Positions 44,265 to 53,006 of a DNA stretch of 64,000 bases are shown here, one piece after another (the first letter of the stretch is position 1; every line of letters begins with the position of its first letter). The stretch spans positions 1,103,840 to 1,167,839 of the forward strand of contig NC_019780.1 in assembly GCF_000317615.1 (NCBI RefSeq), written 5' to 3'. Under the pieces are notes generated by a model. It saw only the letters and a list, made by a program, of their open reading frames with translations. It did no database searches and was not told the origin of the DNA. This stretch comes from Dactylococcopsis salina PCC 8305 (GTDB lineage Bacteria; Cyanobacteriota; Cyanobacteriia; Cyanobacteriales; Rubidibacteraceae). A program made the translations under genes and the position numbers.

Positions 44265-45431
44265 ATGCGCTTAAAACAATTTACGGCTTCAGCTACAGCT
44301 ACGGCTCTGGCAACAATTTTGACTTCCCAACCCAGTGAAGCACAAACCTTTGGAGCAAAAGATGTTCCTCAAAATGATTATGTTGCGGTAGCCGCTCCTT
44401 TTGGTCAAGATAACTATCAACTGCTCATTATTGAACAAAAATCAGATGAAAAAGCCTGTTGGAGTGAAAGCGGTTCTAACCCAGTTGTGGTTGATCCACT
44501 TTTACTAAATTTCAATTTTAGCGGTATCTGTGGACGTGCGACGGATAGTAATGGTTATTCGATTCGTATTGACGGACAAGATTATGGTTTAGATTTGTTG
44601 TTACAGGTAGTGGAACGAAATAATGAGTTACTCTTAGTGGGAACTCCTCGTGGCGCTCAAGGTGAGGAAGTTGTAGTCGGAAGCACGAATGGGATGGCTG
44701 ATGGCTATCTGAAAATTCAGTTAAATCCAGAGTGGAATTTTGCGAAACGGACTTATGAAGATCGAACCCTCGGTCATGTTTATTTAGCGAAGACGACTGG
44801 AGAGCAACCGATTGATGTTCCTTTTGCTGATGTGCGGCGTGATATTTACCGCGAAGAAATTGCAACGGCGGTTTCGATGGGGTTTGTCTCTGGCTTTCAG
44901 GATAATACGTTTCGCCCAGAAGCAGAGTTAACGCGAGAACAACTGGTTTCGATCGCGATCGAAGCCTTAAAAGCTGTTCCTGAACTGAATTTAACGGTTT
45001 CAGAGCAAACGAATAACGCTCCCTATCCCGATGTTAATGCCGATCGGTGGAGTGCGGGAAAAATTCAATGGGCGAAAGAAAATGATATTGTCAGTGGCTA
45101 TCCTGATGGTAGTTTCCGCCCTACGCAACCTGTGACTCGTGCGGAATTAATCGCAGTAGAAAATAAAGTTGCTCAATATGCTCGTAACCAGTTGGGAGAA
45201 ATGGGAGACCTTCCTAATACGCAAAATCCGATTAGTTTTAGTGATACTAGCAATCATTGGGCAGCGGATTTAGTCACTCAAATGTCTGCTTATTGTGGTG
45301 TTGCGTCTCCATTGAACGAGTTGGGAACAAATTTTGCTCCTGATCAGCCTGCTAAACGGAATTACGCGGCGGCTGCGACGGTGAGAATGCTCGATTGTAT
45401 TACTGACTCGGAAGCGGTAGGTTTGAACTAA
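44265..45431 (+). CDS. secreted protein with three SLH domains
   Basis: This 388-residue protein has a signal peptide (TATALATILTSQPSEAQ, cleavage near residue 27). A globular region of about 150 residues with paired cysteines follows (KACWSESGSN, FSGICGRATD). Then come three S-layer homology domains: FADVRRDIYREEIATAVSMG with FRPEAELTREQ, YPDVNADRWSAGKIQWAKEN with FRPTQPVTRAE, and FSDTSNHWAADLVTQMSAYC. SLH domains anchor proteins to the peptidoglycan or outer layer. No porin beta-barrel follows, so it is not an OprB-like SLH porin. Confidence 0.88.
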   Translation: MRLKQFTASATATALATILTSQPSEAQTFGAKDVPQNDYVAVAAPFGQDNYQLLIIEQKSDEKACWSESGSNPVVVDPLLLNFNFSGICGRATDSNGYSIRIDGQDYGLDLLLQVVERNNELLLVGTPRGAQGEEVVVGSTNGMADGYLKIQLNPEWNFAKRTYEDRTLGHVYLAKTTGEQPIDVPFADVRRDIYREEIATAVSMGFVSGFQDNTFRPEAELTREQLVSIAIEALKAVPELNLTVSEQTNNAPYPDVNADRWSAGKIQWAKENDIVSGYPDGSFRPTQPVTRAELIAVENKVAQYARNQLGEMGDLPNTQNPISFSDTSNHWAADLVTQMSAYCGVASPLNELGTNFAPDQPAKRNYAAAATVRMLDCITDSEAVGLN

Positions 45432-45454
45432 TCAGAACTCATACCATTTTGATT

Positions 45455-45550
45455 AAAACGTAGGTTGGGTGGAGGTAACGAAACCCAACACTAAGAAGTA
45501 GGTTGGGTGGAGGTGACGAAACCCAACAAAATTTGTCATTGGTCACTGTT
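45455..45550. repeat. two GTAGGTTGGGTGGAGG palindromes
   Basis: Two palindromes GTAGGTTGGGTGGAGGTAACG...AACCCAACA lie in tandem about 37 bp apart between the convergent SLH and rhodanese genes. Confidence 0.88.
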
Positions 45551-45564
45551 CATTATTACTATAA

Positions 45565-46041
45565 TTAACGGTTAAGTGATTTTCCTGCGGCTTTCCAGCC
45601 TTGAACACTGGGAGGATATCCCAAAACATTGTCATATCCAAGAAGATGTAAGGTTGCAAGCCCGATCGCGGTACGATAACCTACAGAACAATATAAAATC
45701 ACAGGCTTGTCTGTGGCAATTTTGTCCTGTTTTTTCGCTAAATCTCGCAAGGGAATATTAACTGCATTTAAAATATGTCCTCTTGCATATTCTAAAGGTT
45801 CACGAACATCAATTAATTGCGCGTTTTCTTTTTCTACCAGTCTTTCAATTTCATTGACATCTTTTACCCCATAAAATCCTCTCGGAATTTCGGTGAGAAA
45901 ATTATCCACTGCTTGTTCTATTTCTGGAGAAACGGTTGCTGCTAAAACCTGATTAAGATGAGAGTTATTAGCTACAAGGTTAGTGAATCCTCCCACCCAA
46001 AAGAAAAAACTAAGAGAGATTGCTAGTAATTGTTTCCACAT
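45565..46041 (-). CDS. exported rhodanese-like protein
   Basis: The ATG at 46041 (MWKQLLAISLSFFFWVGGFT) is chosen over the longer frame, which overlaps the neighbouring gene. The 158-residue protein has a signal peptide (residues 1-35), a short linker and one rhodanese domain with LIDVREPLEYARGHILNAVN and active-site Cys118 in ILYCSVGYRTA. Single-domain exported rhodaneses may carry sulfane sulfur or bind thiols in the periplasm or lumen. It is the last gene of a five-gene minus-strand run. Confidence 0.88.
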   Translation of the reverse strand: MWKQLLAISLSFFFWVGGFTNLVANNSHLNQVLAATVSPEIEQAVDNFLTEIPRGFYGVKDVNEIERLVEKENAQLIDVREPLEYARGHILNAVNIPLRDLAKKQDKIATDKPVILYCSVGYRTAIGLATLHLLGYDNVLGYPPSVQGWKAAGKSLNR

Positions 46042-46076
46042 TTTTAAGACTCCTTTTTGATTCGTTGCTTTCACTA

Positions 46077-46595
46077 TTACTGTTTTTGTGCTACTTTTTT
46101 CCATTCTTGAATGGATAGGGGAGAAACTGGCATTTCCAGCGTTTTTCCGTCTGTTGTGGGGACAGAAAACACTACTTCTAAAGCGTTGGGTAATTCGGAA
46201 ATAATCTCTTCAAAATCATATTGACCAATGTTACCTGTCGGAGCTTGATCAACAAAAGCCTTTGCGGAAATATCTTCTGCGTAAAACGTTTTTCCCGTTG
46301 GCACTTTTACGGTTAAGGGTTGAGGATGAGCAATTTTTGTTCTTCCTGGAAAGCCAGAAAGACGAATTGTAAAATGTTGTTTTTCTTCTGCTTTAATACG
46401 TTGAAATCCGATCGCTTGCCAGGCTTTATTCTGACGATCAAATAATTTTTGTCTTGATTGATAAACGACTTGATTTTCTCCTTCTTCTATCTTCGTTATT
46501 TCAGCGTTTGCCGCTTGTGCTACTATACCATTTAATCCTAAGACGAGTGCCATTAGTGTCACTCCTAAGACCAATTTACGAAATAATAAAGTCAT
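46077..46595 (-). CDS. secreted protein, DUF3122-like (paralogue of the next gene)
   Basis: This 172-residue protein has a signal peptide (LVLGVTLMALVLGLNGIVAQ, cleavage after residue 30). Its domain has VVYQSRQKLFDRQNKAWQAI and FTIRLSGFPGRTKIAHPQPL, then NIGQYDFEEIISELPNALEV. It aligns along its length with the neighbouring 165-residue protein, so the two are tandem paralogues. I place them in the cyanobacterial DUF3122 family from memory. The family's function is unknown. Confidence 0.75.
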   Translation of the reverse strand: MTLLFRKLVLGVTLMALVLGLNGIVAQAANAEITKIEEGENQVVYQSRQKLFDRQNKAWQAIGFQRIKAEEKQHFTIRLSGFPGRTKIAHPQPLTVKVPTGKTFYAEDISAKAFVDQAPTGNIGQYDFEEIISELPNALEVVFSVPTTDGKTLEMPVSPLSIQEWKKVAQKQ

Positions 46596-46693
46596 TTCTT
46601 TACCTTTTAACGACTGACTTTTAACAACTTAATAGTTATTTAATCAAGATAAATCCATCTTAGGTTGTATATCGACAGCAGTATCAGGAAAAA

Positions 46694-47191
46694 TTAATTG
46701 TTACCAGCAACAATTTTCCATTCTAAAATGATCACCCCTGGAACTTTTAGGGTTGTCATTTTTCCATCGGGAATTTTTAGCAGGAGATTCTCGTTTTGGG
46801 AAAGTTCGCTAATAATCTCGGAAAGGTTATATTGTCCAACGTTTGGCGCTGGAGAGTTTTCTGCAAATAAATCTTCCGCTTGCCAAGCTGCCCGATCGGT
46901 TTCTAAAATTAATGGTGCAGGATGGGTGATTTCTGTTTGCTTGGGAAAACCGACTAATCGCAGTTTAACTTTTCCTTTGGTGTCTCCTTTTTCTCGCTTA
47001 AACAGCACAATTTGCCAAGATAGTTTTTGGGAATCTTGTAATTGATTCAGGGATTTATAAAGGGTTTGTCCATCTGTTTCTTCTACTTTCCGAACTGCCG
47101 CTTCGGCAAAATTAGGAAATAGTAAAAAAAGGCTGAATAAGAAGGTGAAGCTAATTAAAAATAGTGATTGATGGGGAATTCGTTTTTTCAT
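46694..47191 (-). CDS. secreted protein, DUF3122-like (paralogue of the previous gene)
   Basis: This 165-residue protein has a signal peptide (LFLISFTFLFSLFLLFPNFA, cleavage near residue 32) and the same domain as its neighbour: TLYKSLNQLQDSQKLSWQIV, KVKLRLVGFPKQTEITHPAP and NVGQYNLSEIISEL. Its ATG overlaps the end of the ATPase gene by four bases, so it is translated with the exporter. The two paralogues have diverged strongly (only a minority of residues are shared), suggesting different partners. Confidence 0.75.
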   Translation of the reverse strand: MKKRIPHQSLFLISFTFLFSLFLLFPNFAEAAVRKVEETDGQTLYKSLNQLQDSQKLSWQIVLFKREKGDTKGKVKLRLVGFPKQTEITHPAPLILETDRAAWQAEDLFAENSPAPNVGQYNLSEIISELSQNENLLLKIPDGKMTTLKVPGVIILEWKIVAGNN

Positions 47192-48087
47192 GGTTGACTT
47201 TGCATTATTTCTAAATAGATATGTTCCAAGTTAACGGGTTGACGGGTAATTGATTCGATCGAGATTCCTGTAAATTCATCAATAATTGTTTTTAAGTCTT
47301 TAGTTTCAGGAAGCCAAAACGCTAATTGCTTTCCATAATAGCGAGAAACATACCCTTGTTCTCTTCCTCGTTGAATTGCTTTCTCTGTTTCTAAAGTTTG
47401 AATTAATATAATTTCTTGGGCTGTAATCACTTGTCTTAAACTGTCTAATGTTCCCTCAGCGATCATTTTTCCCGCTTTAATTATTCCGATGCGTTGACAC
47501 AATTTTTCCGCTTCATCAAGTAAATGAGTCGTTAATAAAATTGTCATCCCTTCTCTTTGTAACTCCTGAATTAATCCCCAAATTTCATAACGAGTTTCAA
47601 TATCTAATCCTGTTGTTGGTTCATCTAAAATCACTAATTGCGGTTCATGGACTAACGCCACAGCAATGTTTAAACGACGTTGCATTCCCCCACTGAGATC
47701 AGCAACAATACTCTTAGATCGATCGAGCAATTTCACCGCATTTAAACACCAATCAATCCGCTCTTTTCGCTGCTTTCGACTCAACCCATATAATTGAGCA
47801 TAAAAATTAAGATTTTCCTCACAAGAGAGACTTTTATAGAGTAAATTTTCCTGCGGCGCGATGCCAATTAAAGGTTTAGTTTCTTCAGAAATCGGTTGTT
47901 GATTAAACTCAATTGTGCCAGAATCCCGTTCTAATAAATTACATAAAATATTGATAGTCGTAGTTTTTCCAGCACCATTGGGGCCCAATAACCCATAAAC
48001 CTCTTGTGGATAAGCAGTCAGAGACAGATTTTTTAACACCTCTCGTGACTGATAACGCTTAGAAAGTCCTTCAATTTTCAACACCAA
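47188..48087 (-). CDS. ABC transporter ATP-binding protein (ABC-2 type)
   Basis: This 299-residue ATPase has Walker A LLGPNGAGKTTTI (residues about 33-45), Q-loop IAPQENLLYKSLS, signature DLSGGMQRRLNIAVAL and Walker B LVILDEPTTGLD. A C-terminal extension of about 80 residues follows. The pattern is that of the drug/lipid-export DrrA or CcmA-like group. It begins directly after the permease gene (no gap) and overlaps the next gene by four bases. Confidence 0.94.
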   Translation of the reverse strand: MVLKIEGLSKRYQSREVLKNLSLTAYPQEVYGLLGPNGAGKTTTINILCNLLERDSGTIEFNQQPISEETKPLIGIAPQENLLYKSLSCEENLNFYAQLYGLSRKQRKERIDWCLNAVKLLDRSKSIVADLSGGMQRRLNIAVALVHEPQLVILDEPTTGLDIETRYEIWGLIQELQREGMTILLTTHLLDEAEKLCQRIGIIKAGKMIAEGTLDSLRQVITAQEIILIQTLETEKAIQRGREQGYVSRYYGKQLAFWLPETKDLKTIIDEFTGISIESITRQPVNLEHIYLEIMQSQP

Positions 48088-48861
48088 TTATAATCTCCTT
48101 TCCCGTCGTAACATTCCCTGATAAGACAACCAACCGCCTCCCATCATCAAGAAGGTAAACACCAATAAAAACCAAAAATGAAATTGAATCGCTGCGAAGG
48201 TTTCCCCTTCTCCCCAAAGTCCTAATAATGCCTCATTTTGATGATAAATGGGATTAAATCGAGCAATCTTAAGCAAACCTTCAGGAAAGAGAGAAGCAGG
48301 GAGAAATGTTCCGCCTAAAATGAGTAAAGGAACGCCAAACGCAGCCACTAAGGCATTGACATCTTCTGTGCGACGGGCGAACTGAGTCCCCAAAATGAAC
48401 CCTAAGCCCACATAAGAAGAAATGCTCATTAAAATGACAAATAGACCCAAAAACAAATACTGTTCAATACGGACTCCTAAAAATGCAGCGACTAAATACA
48501 CGAGTATTCCTTGACCAATTCCGATACAAGCATGGGCGAGAAAAATGCCCAAGAAGTAGGATAAACCACTTAACGGGGAGAGGAATAAGCGTTTGAGTGT
48601 GTTTTGTTCTCTCTCTGCAACCACAGTGGCGACACTTCCCCCTAAACAACTAAAAAAAAGCGCTGCCCCAACTAATGTCACTGGTGCAGCTTGTTTAAAG
48701 GCTTCGGCTGTGGATAAATTAGCCCGTTCTGCCAAAATAAAACCATTTAGCAACAAAATTGTCATGGGGAAAATCCCCCAAAAAATTAAACTGCGTCGCC
48801 GTCGTCCTAATTCTAATAAAATGCGTTGGGCGACTGCGGTAGTTTCACGCCAATATTTCAT
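48088..48861 (-). CDS. ABC-2 type permease
   Basis: The start at 48861 ([20 protein letters not shown]) is preferred over 48903. The 257-residue protein has six membrane helices typical of ABC-2 permeases and the conserved [20 protein letters not shown] near residue 195. It pairs with the ATPase that follows. Substrate is unknown. Its start codon is only 27 bp from the divergent oxidoreductase gene, so both promoters must overlap. Confidence 0.9.
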   Translation of the reverse strand: MKYWRETTAVAQRILLELGRRRRSLIFWGIFPMTILLLNGFILAERANLSTAEAFKQAAPVTLVGAALFFSCLGGSVATVVAEREQNTLKRLFLSPLSGLSYFLGIFLAHACIGIGQGILVYLVAAFLGVRIEQYLFLGLFVILMSISSYVGLGFILGTQFARRTEDVNALVAAFGVPLLILGGTFLPASLFPEGLLKIARFNPIYHQNEALLGLWGEGETFAAIQFHFWFLLVFTFLMMGGGWLSYQGMLRRERRL

Positions 48862-48888
48862 CGTGTGAGGAATTATCCTGTTTTTTTT

Positions 48889-50835
48889 ATGGATCAACGT
48901 CAATCATCTAATTTTCCCTTACTTTCGTCAATTTCTCGTCGCCGACTTCTACAACTGTTAGGGGTGGGAACTGTGACGGGTGCGATTGGTTACTCTCGTT
49001 TCGCTAAACCACAGCCTGCGATCGCGCAAACCAGTGATTTAACCCTACCAACCAAGCTACAATCCCAAAAAAGCGTGGTGGTTGTCGGTGCGGGTTTAGC
49101 AGGGTTAGCCTGTGCTTACGAACTCAGTCAACGGGGGTTTCAGGTAACTCTCTTGGAAAAATCCCCTCAACTCGGTGGTAAAATTGCCAGTTGGGACATT
49201 CAAGTGGGAGAGGAATCATTTCGCATGGAACATGGGTTTCATGGCTTTTTCCCCCAATACTATAATTTCAATGGTCTTTTAGAAGAACTCCAGATCAAAA
49301 ATAATCTTCACTCTCTCGATTTTTATTCTGTCGTCTTTCGTAACGGGGAATATAACCCAGAAAATTTCCGTCCTAACCATTCTGCTTTTCCCTGGAATAT
49401 TGTCGATTTAGCGATTTCTTCCTCAAATCGTCTCCGTTGGGGAATTAATTTAACTGATCCCAAACATTGGGAGGTTTTTCGAGAAATTGGTGGTTTTAGG
49501 ATTCCCAATAGTTTTCAACGTTTGGATGATGTTTCCGTTGCGGAATGGATACAGGGAAGTTTTCCGCGAGGATTATATGATCTTTATTTTCTTCCTTTTG
49601 CTAAATCTAGCTTGAATGCACCAGAAAAGTTAAGCCTTGGGGAATTAATGCAGTTTTTCCATTTCTACTTTTTTGGAAATCCCGAAGGGCTGGCGTTTAA
49701 TGGCACAAATGATGATATGGGTACCAGTATTGTTACTCCCATCGCAGCGGCCATAAAAAATAACGGTGGTCGGATCATAACAGAAGCGGAAGTCACGCAA
49801 CTACAATGTCAGGAGAACAAAATTGTTAGCCTTCAGTATAAGGAAGGAACAGCGCAACCAAAAGCCCCTTTCTGGGTGGATAAAAATCCTCATCTCAGTG
49901 ATGACACTGTAGGTTATTATGGGGCGGGCGATCGCGTTTACACCACCACAGAAGAGGAAACCGAAGCGATTTCTTTAACCTGTACTCATCAGGGTTGTAC
50001 GGTGAAAAGACAGGAAAATGGTCAATTTCTCTGTCCCTGTCACGGCTCATTATTCGCTGCCGATGGTAAAGTGTTAAGTGGTCCGGCGCAGCAAGATTTA
50101 CCGCGTTTAAATGTGGTCAAAAAAGAGACTGATGCGGTGCAATTGGTGGGACAGAATCCCGATGACAGTGGAGAACACACTTTAAATGCGGATTATTTTG
50201 TCTTCGCCACTGATGTTCCTGGGGTGAAACATTTGTTTTCCCTCGCAGCAGGTGAAATTAATCCGCAAGCCAGTCAACAAATTCAGGAATTAGCAGTGGC
50301 TGATCCCTTTGCTGTGGCGAGATTCTGGCTCGATCGAGATTTTGCATGGGAACATAGCAATTTTTCCTCACTTTCTGGCTATGACCTCACCGACAGCATC
50401 TGTCTTTATCATCGCATCCAAACCGAATATATCGCCTGGCACGAAAAAACAGGCGGCAGTGTCGTGGAATTACACGCCTACTGTTATCAGGAAACGGAAT
50501 TTCCCGATCAAGTATCACTGCTCGATCGGTTTGAGAAGGAACTTTATGAGATTGTTCCCGAATTAACCCAAGCGACAATGTTACATCGAGAATTAGTGAA
50601 TCAGAAAAACTTCTCTGGCTATCCCCCTGGAAGTTACGCCAATCGTCCTGAAACGGAAAGCGAAATTCCGAACCTTCTCTTTGCAGGAGACTGGGTAAAA
50701 ATGCCATTTCCCTGCGGTTTAATGGAACGTGCGGTTAGTAGTGGATTTTTAGCTGCGAATGGGATTCTAAGCAAACAGGGATTACAGCAACGGAAATTAT
50801 TATCAGTGCGACCAGAAGGGATTTTTACAATTTAG
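48889..50835 (+). CDS. FAD-dependent carotenoid-type desaturase/methyltransferase with Rieske insertion (CruE/CrtU-like)
   Basis: The ATG at 48889 gives 648 residues. A Tat-like leader ([10 protein letters not shown] at 16-25) precedes the FAD-binding motif [18 protein letters not shown] (61-78). [17 protein letters not shown] and [12 protein letters not shown] follow, as in amine-oxidase-fold carotenoid enzymes. In the middle lies a Rieske box of the cytochrome b6f type, CTHQGC (C365, H367, C370) and CPCHGS (C382, C384, H385). The C-terminal part resumes with [20 protein letters not shown]. The architecture resembles CrtU/CruE beta-carotene desaturase/methylases of aromatic carotenoid synthesis, but the exact substrate is uncertain. 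Confidence 0.75.
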   Translation: MDQRQSSNFPLLSSISRRRLLQLLGVGTVTGAIGYSRFAKPQPAIAQTSDLTLPTKLQSQKSVVVVGAGLAGLACAYELSQRGFQVTLLEKSPQLGGKIASWDIQVGEESFRMEHGFHGFFPQYYNFNGLLEELQIKNNLHSLDFYSVVFRNGEYNPENFRPNHSAFPWNIVDLAISSSNRLRWGINLTDPKHWEVFREIGGFRIPNSFQRLDDVSVAEWIQGSFPRGLYDLYFLPFAKSSLNAPEKLSLGELMQFFHFYFFGNPEGLAFNGTNDDMGTSIVTPIAAAIKNNGGRIITEAEVTQLQCQENKIVSLQYKEGTAQPKAPFWVDKNPHLSDDTVGYYGAGDRVYTTTEEETEAISLTCTHQGCTVKRQENGQFLCPCHGSLFAADGKVLSGPAQQDLPRLNVVKKETDAVQLVGQNPDDSGEHTLNADYFVFATDVPGVKHLFSLAAGEINPQASQQIQELAVADPFAVARFWLDRDFAWEHSNFSSLSGYDLTDSICLYHRIQTEYIAWHEKTGGSVVELHAYCYQETEFPDQVSLLDRFEKELYEIVPELTQATMLHRELVNQKNFSGYPPGSYANRPETESEIPNLLFAGDWVKMPFPCGLMERAVSSGFLAANGILSKQGLQQRKLLSVRPEGIFTI

Positions 50836-50854
50836 ATAAATAACAACAAAAACA

Positions 50855-50889
50855 ACAGCGTAGTTGATCTACGCTGTAAATTTTTTACC
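50855..50889 (+). terminator. intrinsic terminator of the oxidoreductase gene
   Basis: ACAGCGTAG, TTGAT and CTACGCTGT form a perfect nine-base-pair stem, followed by AAATTTTTT. It lies 20 bp after the stop codon. Confidence 0.88.
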
Positions 50890-50894
50890 CTAAT

Positions 50895-51068
50895 TTTAGG
50901 TTTAGGTAATTGCTTATATGAAAACCAAAAAGAACGCTACACACCAATTTCTTTTCCCCCCTTAATAAGGGGGGTTAGGGGGGATCACAAAGGTGTTGAT
51001 TTGTAGCAAACATGGATAGATTTCGTATTATAATTGGTGTTGGGTTTCGTAAACTCCACCCAACCTAC
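50895..51068. repeat. GC-rich palindrome and GTTGGGTTTCGTAAAC unit
   Basis: TTTAGGTTTAGGTAATTGCTTATA resembles the end of the 92-bp family. The palindrome CCCCCCTTAATAAGGGGGG is at about 50957-50975 and TTATAATTGGTGTTGGGTTTCGTAAACTCCACCCAACCTAC at 51029-51069. No gene. Confidence 0.8.
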
Positions 51069-51079
51069 GTTTTGTCAGA

Positions 51080-51454
51080 TTACTGTTTTACTAAGCCACA
51101 AGTAATCGGACAAGCCGCAAACTGAGCCGTTTGTTTTAGGCTTCCTTTGCCATGTAACCAGCGTAACCAACTGACTTCTTGAGGGTGGATTCCTTTCAGA
51201 GTTAAGCCAGCAGCAATTAAGAAGATTGCTCCGATATTAATGCCAATTACACTACTAGCAACCAGTAAAACCGCACTCACGGGTAAAAGGGATTGAAGCG
51301 CGATCGCAAAGACGGAAGTAATCGCTGTGATGACGGCGACTAAAGGAAATCCTACCACTAAAAAGCACACGGTAAGAGTAAAACACCAAATCCCAAAGCT
51401 CTTGATAATAGCAAGTTGATTTTGACCTAAACCTTGTTTTTGAGTTAATTGCAT
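51080..51454 (-). CDS. small membrane protein, unknown
   Basis: The ATG at 51454 (MQLTQKQGLGQNQLAIIKSF) has a clear GGAGG eight bases upstream, giving 124 residues. Three hydrophobic segments lie at about residues 19-100, followed by a cytoplasmic tail with WLRWLHGKGSLKQTAQFAAC and a second Cys near the end. I do not recognise a family. It is a single gene in a repeat-rich area. Confidence 0.65.
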   Translation of the reverse strand: MQLTQKQGLGQNQLAIIKSFGIWCFTLTVCFLVVGFPLVAVITAITSVFAIALQSLLPVSAVLLVASSVIGINIGAIFLIAAGLTLKGIHPQEVSWLRWLHGKGSLKQTAQFAACPITCGLVKQ

Positions 51455-51769
51455 TGATTTGACCTCCAATTTTTTAAAGACAGAATTATAAATTTCTTTT
51501 TTTTTATGCGGTTACGACCGCTTCACCTATTAACAACTCAGTATAGCGATGACCTTGATGAAGATGAGTGATTAGCAATATAACTTTACACAAAAGGGAA
51601 AGTTTTACTTAATTTCTCAGGTTAGTTGCGAGCAAGTCGGTAATACAGACCACTTTTATTAATTTCTCTTAATGTTTCTGAAGCCTTAGTATTGTTGCTT
51701 TTTTTGAGATGGATTGGGCGATCGCGCTCCTAATTATTGTTTTTAATCACACTTTACATAACTTCATAA

Positions 51770-52000
51770 ATGAGAGGCTTTTTTTAAGAATTCACCAAGT
51801 AAGTAGGTTGGGTGGAGTTTACGAAACCCAACAGCAATCAGTGCGACAGTTACATCTTGTAGGGTGGGCAAGGCAAACCGTACGGTCTTCATGAATGAGA
51901 GGCTTTTTTTAAGAATTCACCAAGTAATAACAATTTAAAAGGTAGATGTTACATCTTGTAGGGTGGGCATTGCCCACCCTACGGTCAATGAGATTTCTAG
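51770..52000. repeat. 125-bp tandem duplication, one copy carrying a palindrome
   Basis: ATGAGAGGCTTTTTTTAAGAATTCACCAAGTAA occurs at 51770-51802 and 51895-51927, and GTTACATCTTGTAGGGTGGGC occurs in both copies. The first copy contains a GTAGGTTGGGTGGAGTTTACG palindrome and a decayed GGTGGGCAAGGC hairpin; the second has the intact hairpin GTAGGGTGGGCATTGCCCACCCTAC. The gap 51455-52064 holds no gene. Confidence 0.78.
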
Positions 52001-52064
52001 CGTGAATTGGGAATTTCGTTACAATTGATTCAACGAAGACAATTCAAACTTAAAAGCGAAACGT

Positions 52065-52664
52065 ATGATCCCTACCGTAATTGAAACCTCTGGTCGTGGC
52101 GAACGCGCCTTCGATATTTATTCTCGTTTGCTGCGAGAGAGAATTATATTTTTAGGACAACAAGTAGATGATGAAATTGGGAATCTGATTGTGGCGCAAA
52201 TGCTCTACTTAGAAGCAGAAGACCCAGAAAAAGATATTTATCTCTACATTAACTCTCCTGGTGGCTCGGTAAGTGCAGGATTAGGGATTTTTGACACCAT
52301 GAACCAAGTCCGTCCAGATGTCTCTACAATTTGTTTAGGACTGGCTGCAAGTATGGGAGCTTTTCTCCTGAGTGCGGGTGCAAAAGGGAAACGTTTAAGT
52401 CTTCCTCATTCTCGGATTATGATCCACCAACCTTTGGGAGGAGCGCAAGGTCAAGCTACTGATATCGAAATTCAAGCTAAGGAAATTCTTTACCTTAAAC
52501 AACAGTTGAATCATTATTTATCTGAACATACGGGTCAACCGTTGGAACGTATTGAAGAAGATACTGAGCGTGATTTCTTTATGTCTCCTCAAGAATCAAT
52601 GGAATATGGTTTGATCGATCGCGTCATTGAACGTCGTCCTTCTGCTAGTAATCCACCGACTTAA
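52065..52664 (+). CDS. clpP: ATP-dependent Clp protease proteolytic subunit
   Basis: This 199-residue ClpP has the full catalytic triad: Ser96 in AASMGAF, His121 in RIMIHQP and Asp near 170 (DTERDFFMS). [19 protein letters not shown] is the conserved oxyanion-loop region. Cyanobacteria have several ClpP paralogues; this one is an active type, and no clpX or clpR is adjacent in this window. It forms the barrel that degrades proteins unfolded by ClpC or ClpX. Confidence 0.96.
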   Translation: MIPTVIETSGRGERAFDIYSRLLRERIIFLGQQVDDEIGNLIVAQMLYLEAEDPEKDIYLYINSPGGSVSAGLGIFDTMNQVRPDVSTICLGLAASMGAFLLSAGAKGKRLSLPHSRIMIHQPLGGAQGQATDIEIQAKEILYLKQQLNHYLSEHTGQPLERIEEDTERDFFMSPQESMEYGLIDRVIERRPSASNPPT

Positions 52665-52676
52665 GGCTTAGGTATA

Positions 52677-52693
52677 GGGGGGAATAACCCCCC
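52677..52693 (+). terminator. possible hairpin after clpP
   Basis: GGGGGG, AATAA, CCCCCC form a short GC hairpin 13 bp after the clpP stop. There is no good T tract, so it may be a weak terminator or an mRNA stabiliser. Confidence 0.4.
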
Positions 52694-52717
52694 GTATTAT
52701 TTGAGGAGGATTAAAGG

Positions 52718-52993
52718 ATGAATAAAAACTTAACTCCAGCCAGAATCGTAACCCCTGGGAAAATTTTAAATCGAGAATTAGAAGCACGGAATTGGACAAA
52801 AGATGATCTAGCTGACAAAATGGGGTATCCCCTAGAAAGCATTGAGACAATTCTTAATGGGGACAAAGAAATTACAACTGAAATCGCAAATGATTTAAGC
52901 AAGACTTTAGAAATATCTTCTGAGGTGTGGATCAATTTAGAAACCAACTACCGTTCTTATTTAGCGAAGAAAGCCAGTCCGATTAAAAACTAA
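52718..52993 (+). CDS. HigA-like XRE antitoxin without adjacent toxin
   Basis: This 91-residue protein has the layout of HigA/VapI antitoxins: TPGKILNRELEARNWTKDDL at the N-terminus, a helix-turn-helix (DLADKMGYPLESIETILNGD) and a C-terminal dimerisation helix (ISSEVWINLETNYRSYLAKK). A Shine-Dalgarno (GAGGA) precedes the ATG. No higB frame lies upstream or downstream: the neighbours are clpP and a transferase on the other strand. It is either a solitary regulator or the residue of a toxin-antitoxin pair. The close clpP is a curious neighbour, as Clp proteases degrade antitoxins. Confidence 0.85.
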   Translation: MNKNLTPARIVTPGKILNRELEARNWTKDDLADKMGYPLESIETILNGDKEITTEIANDLSKTLEISSEVWINLETNYRSYLAKKASPIKN

Positions 52994-53006
52994 TTTTTAG
53001 TAATTT

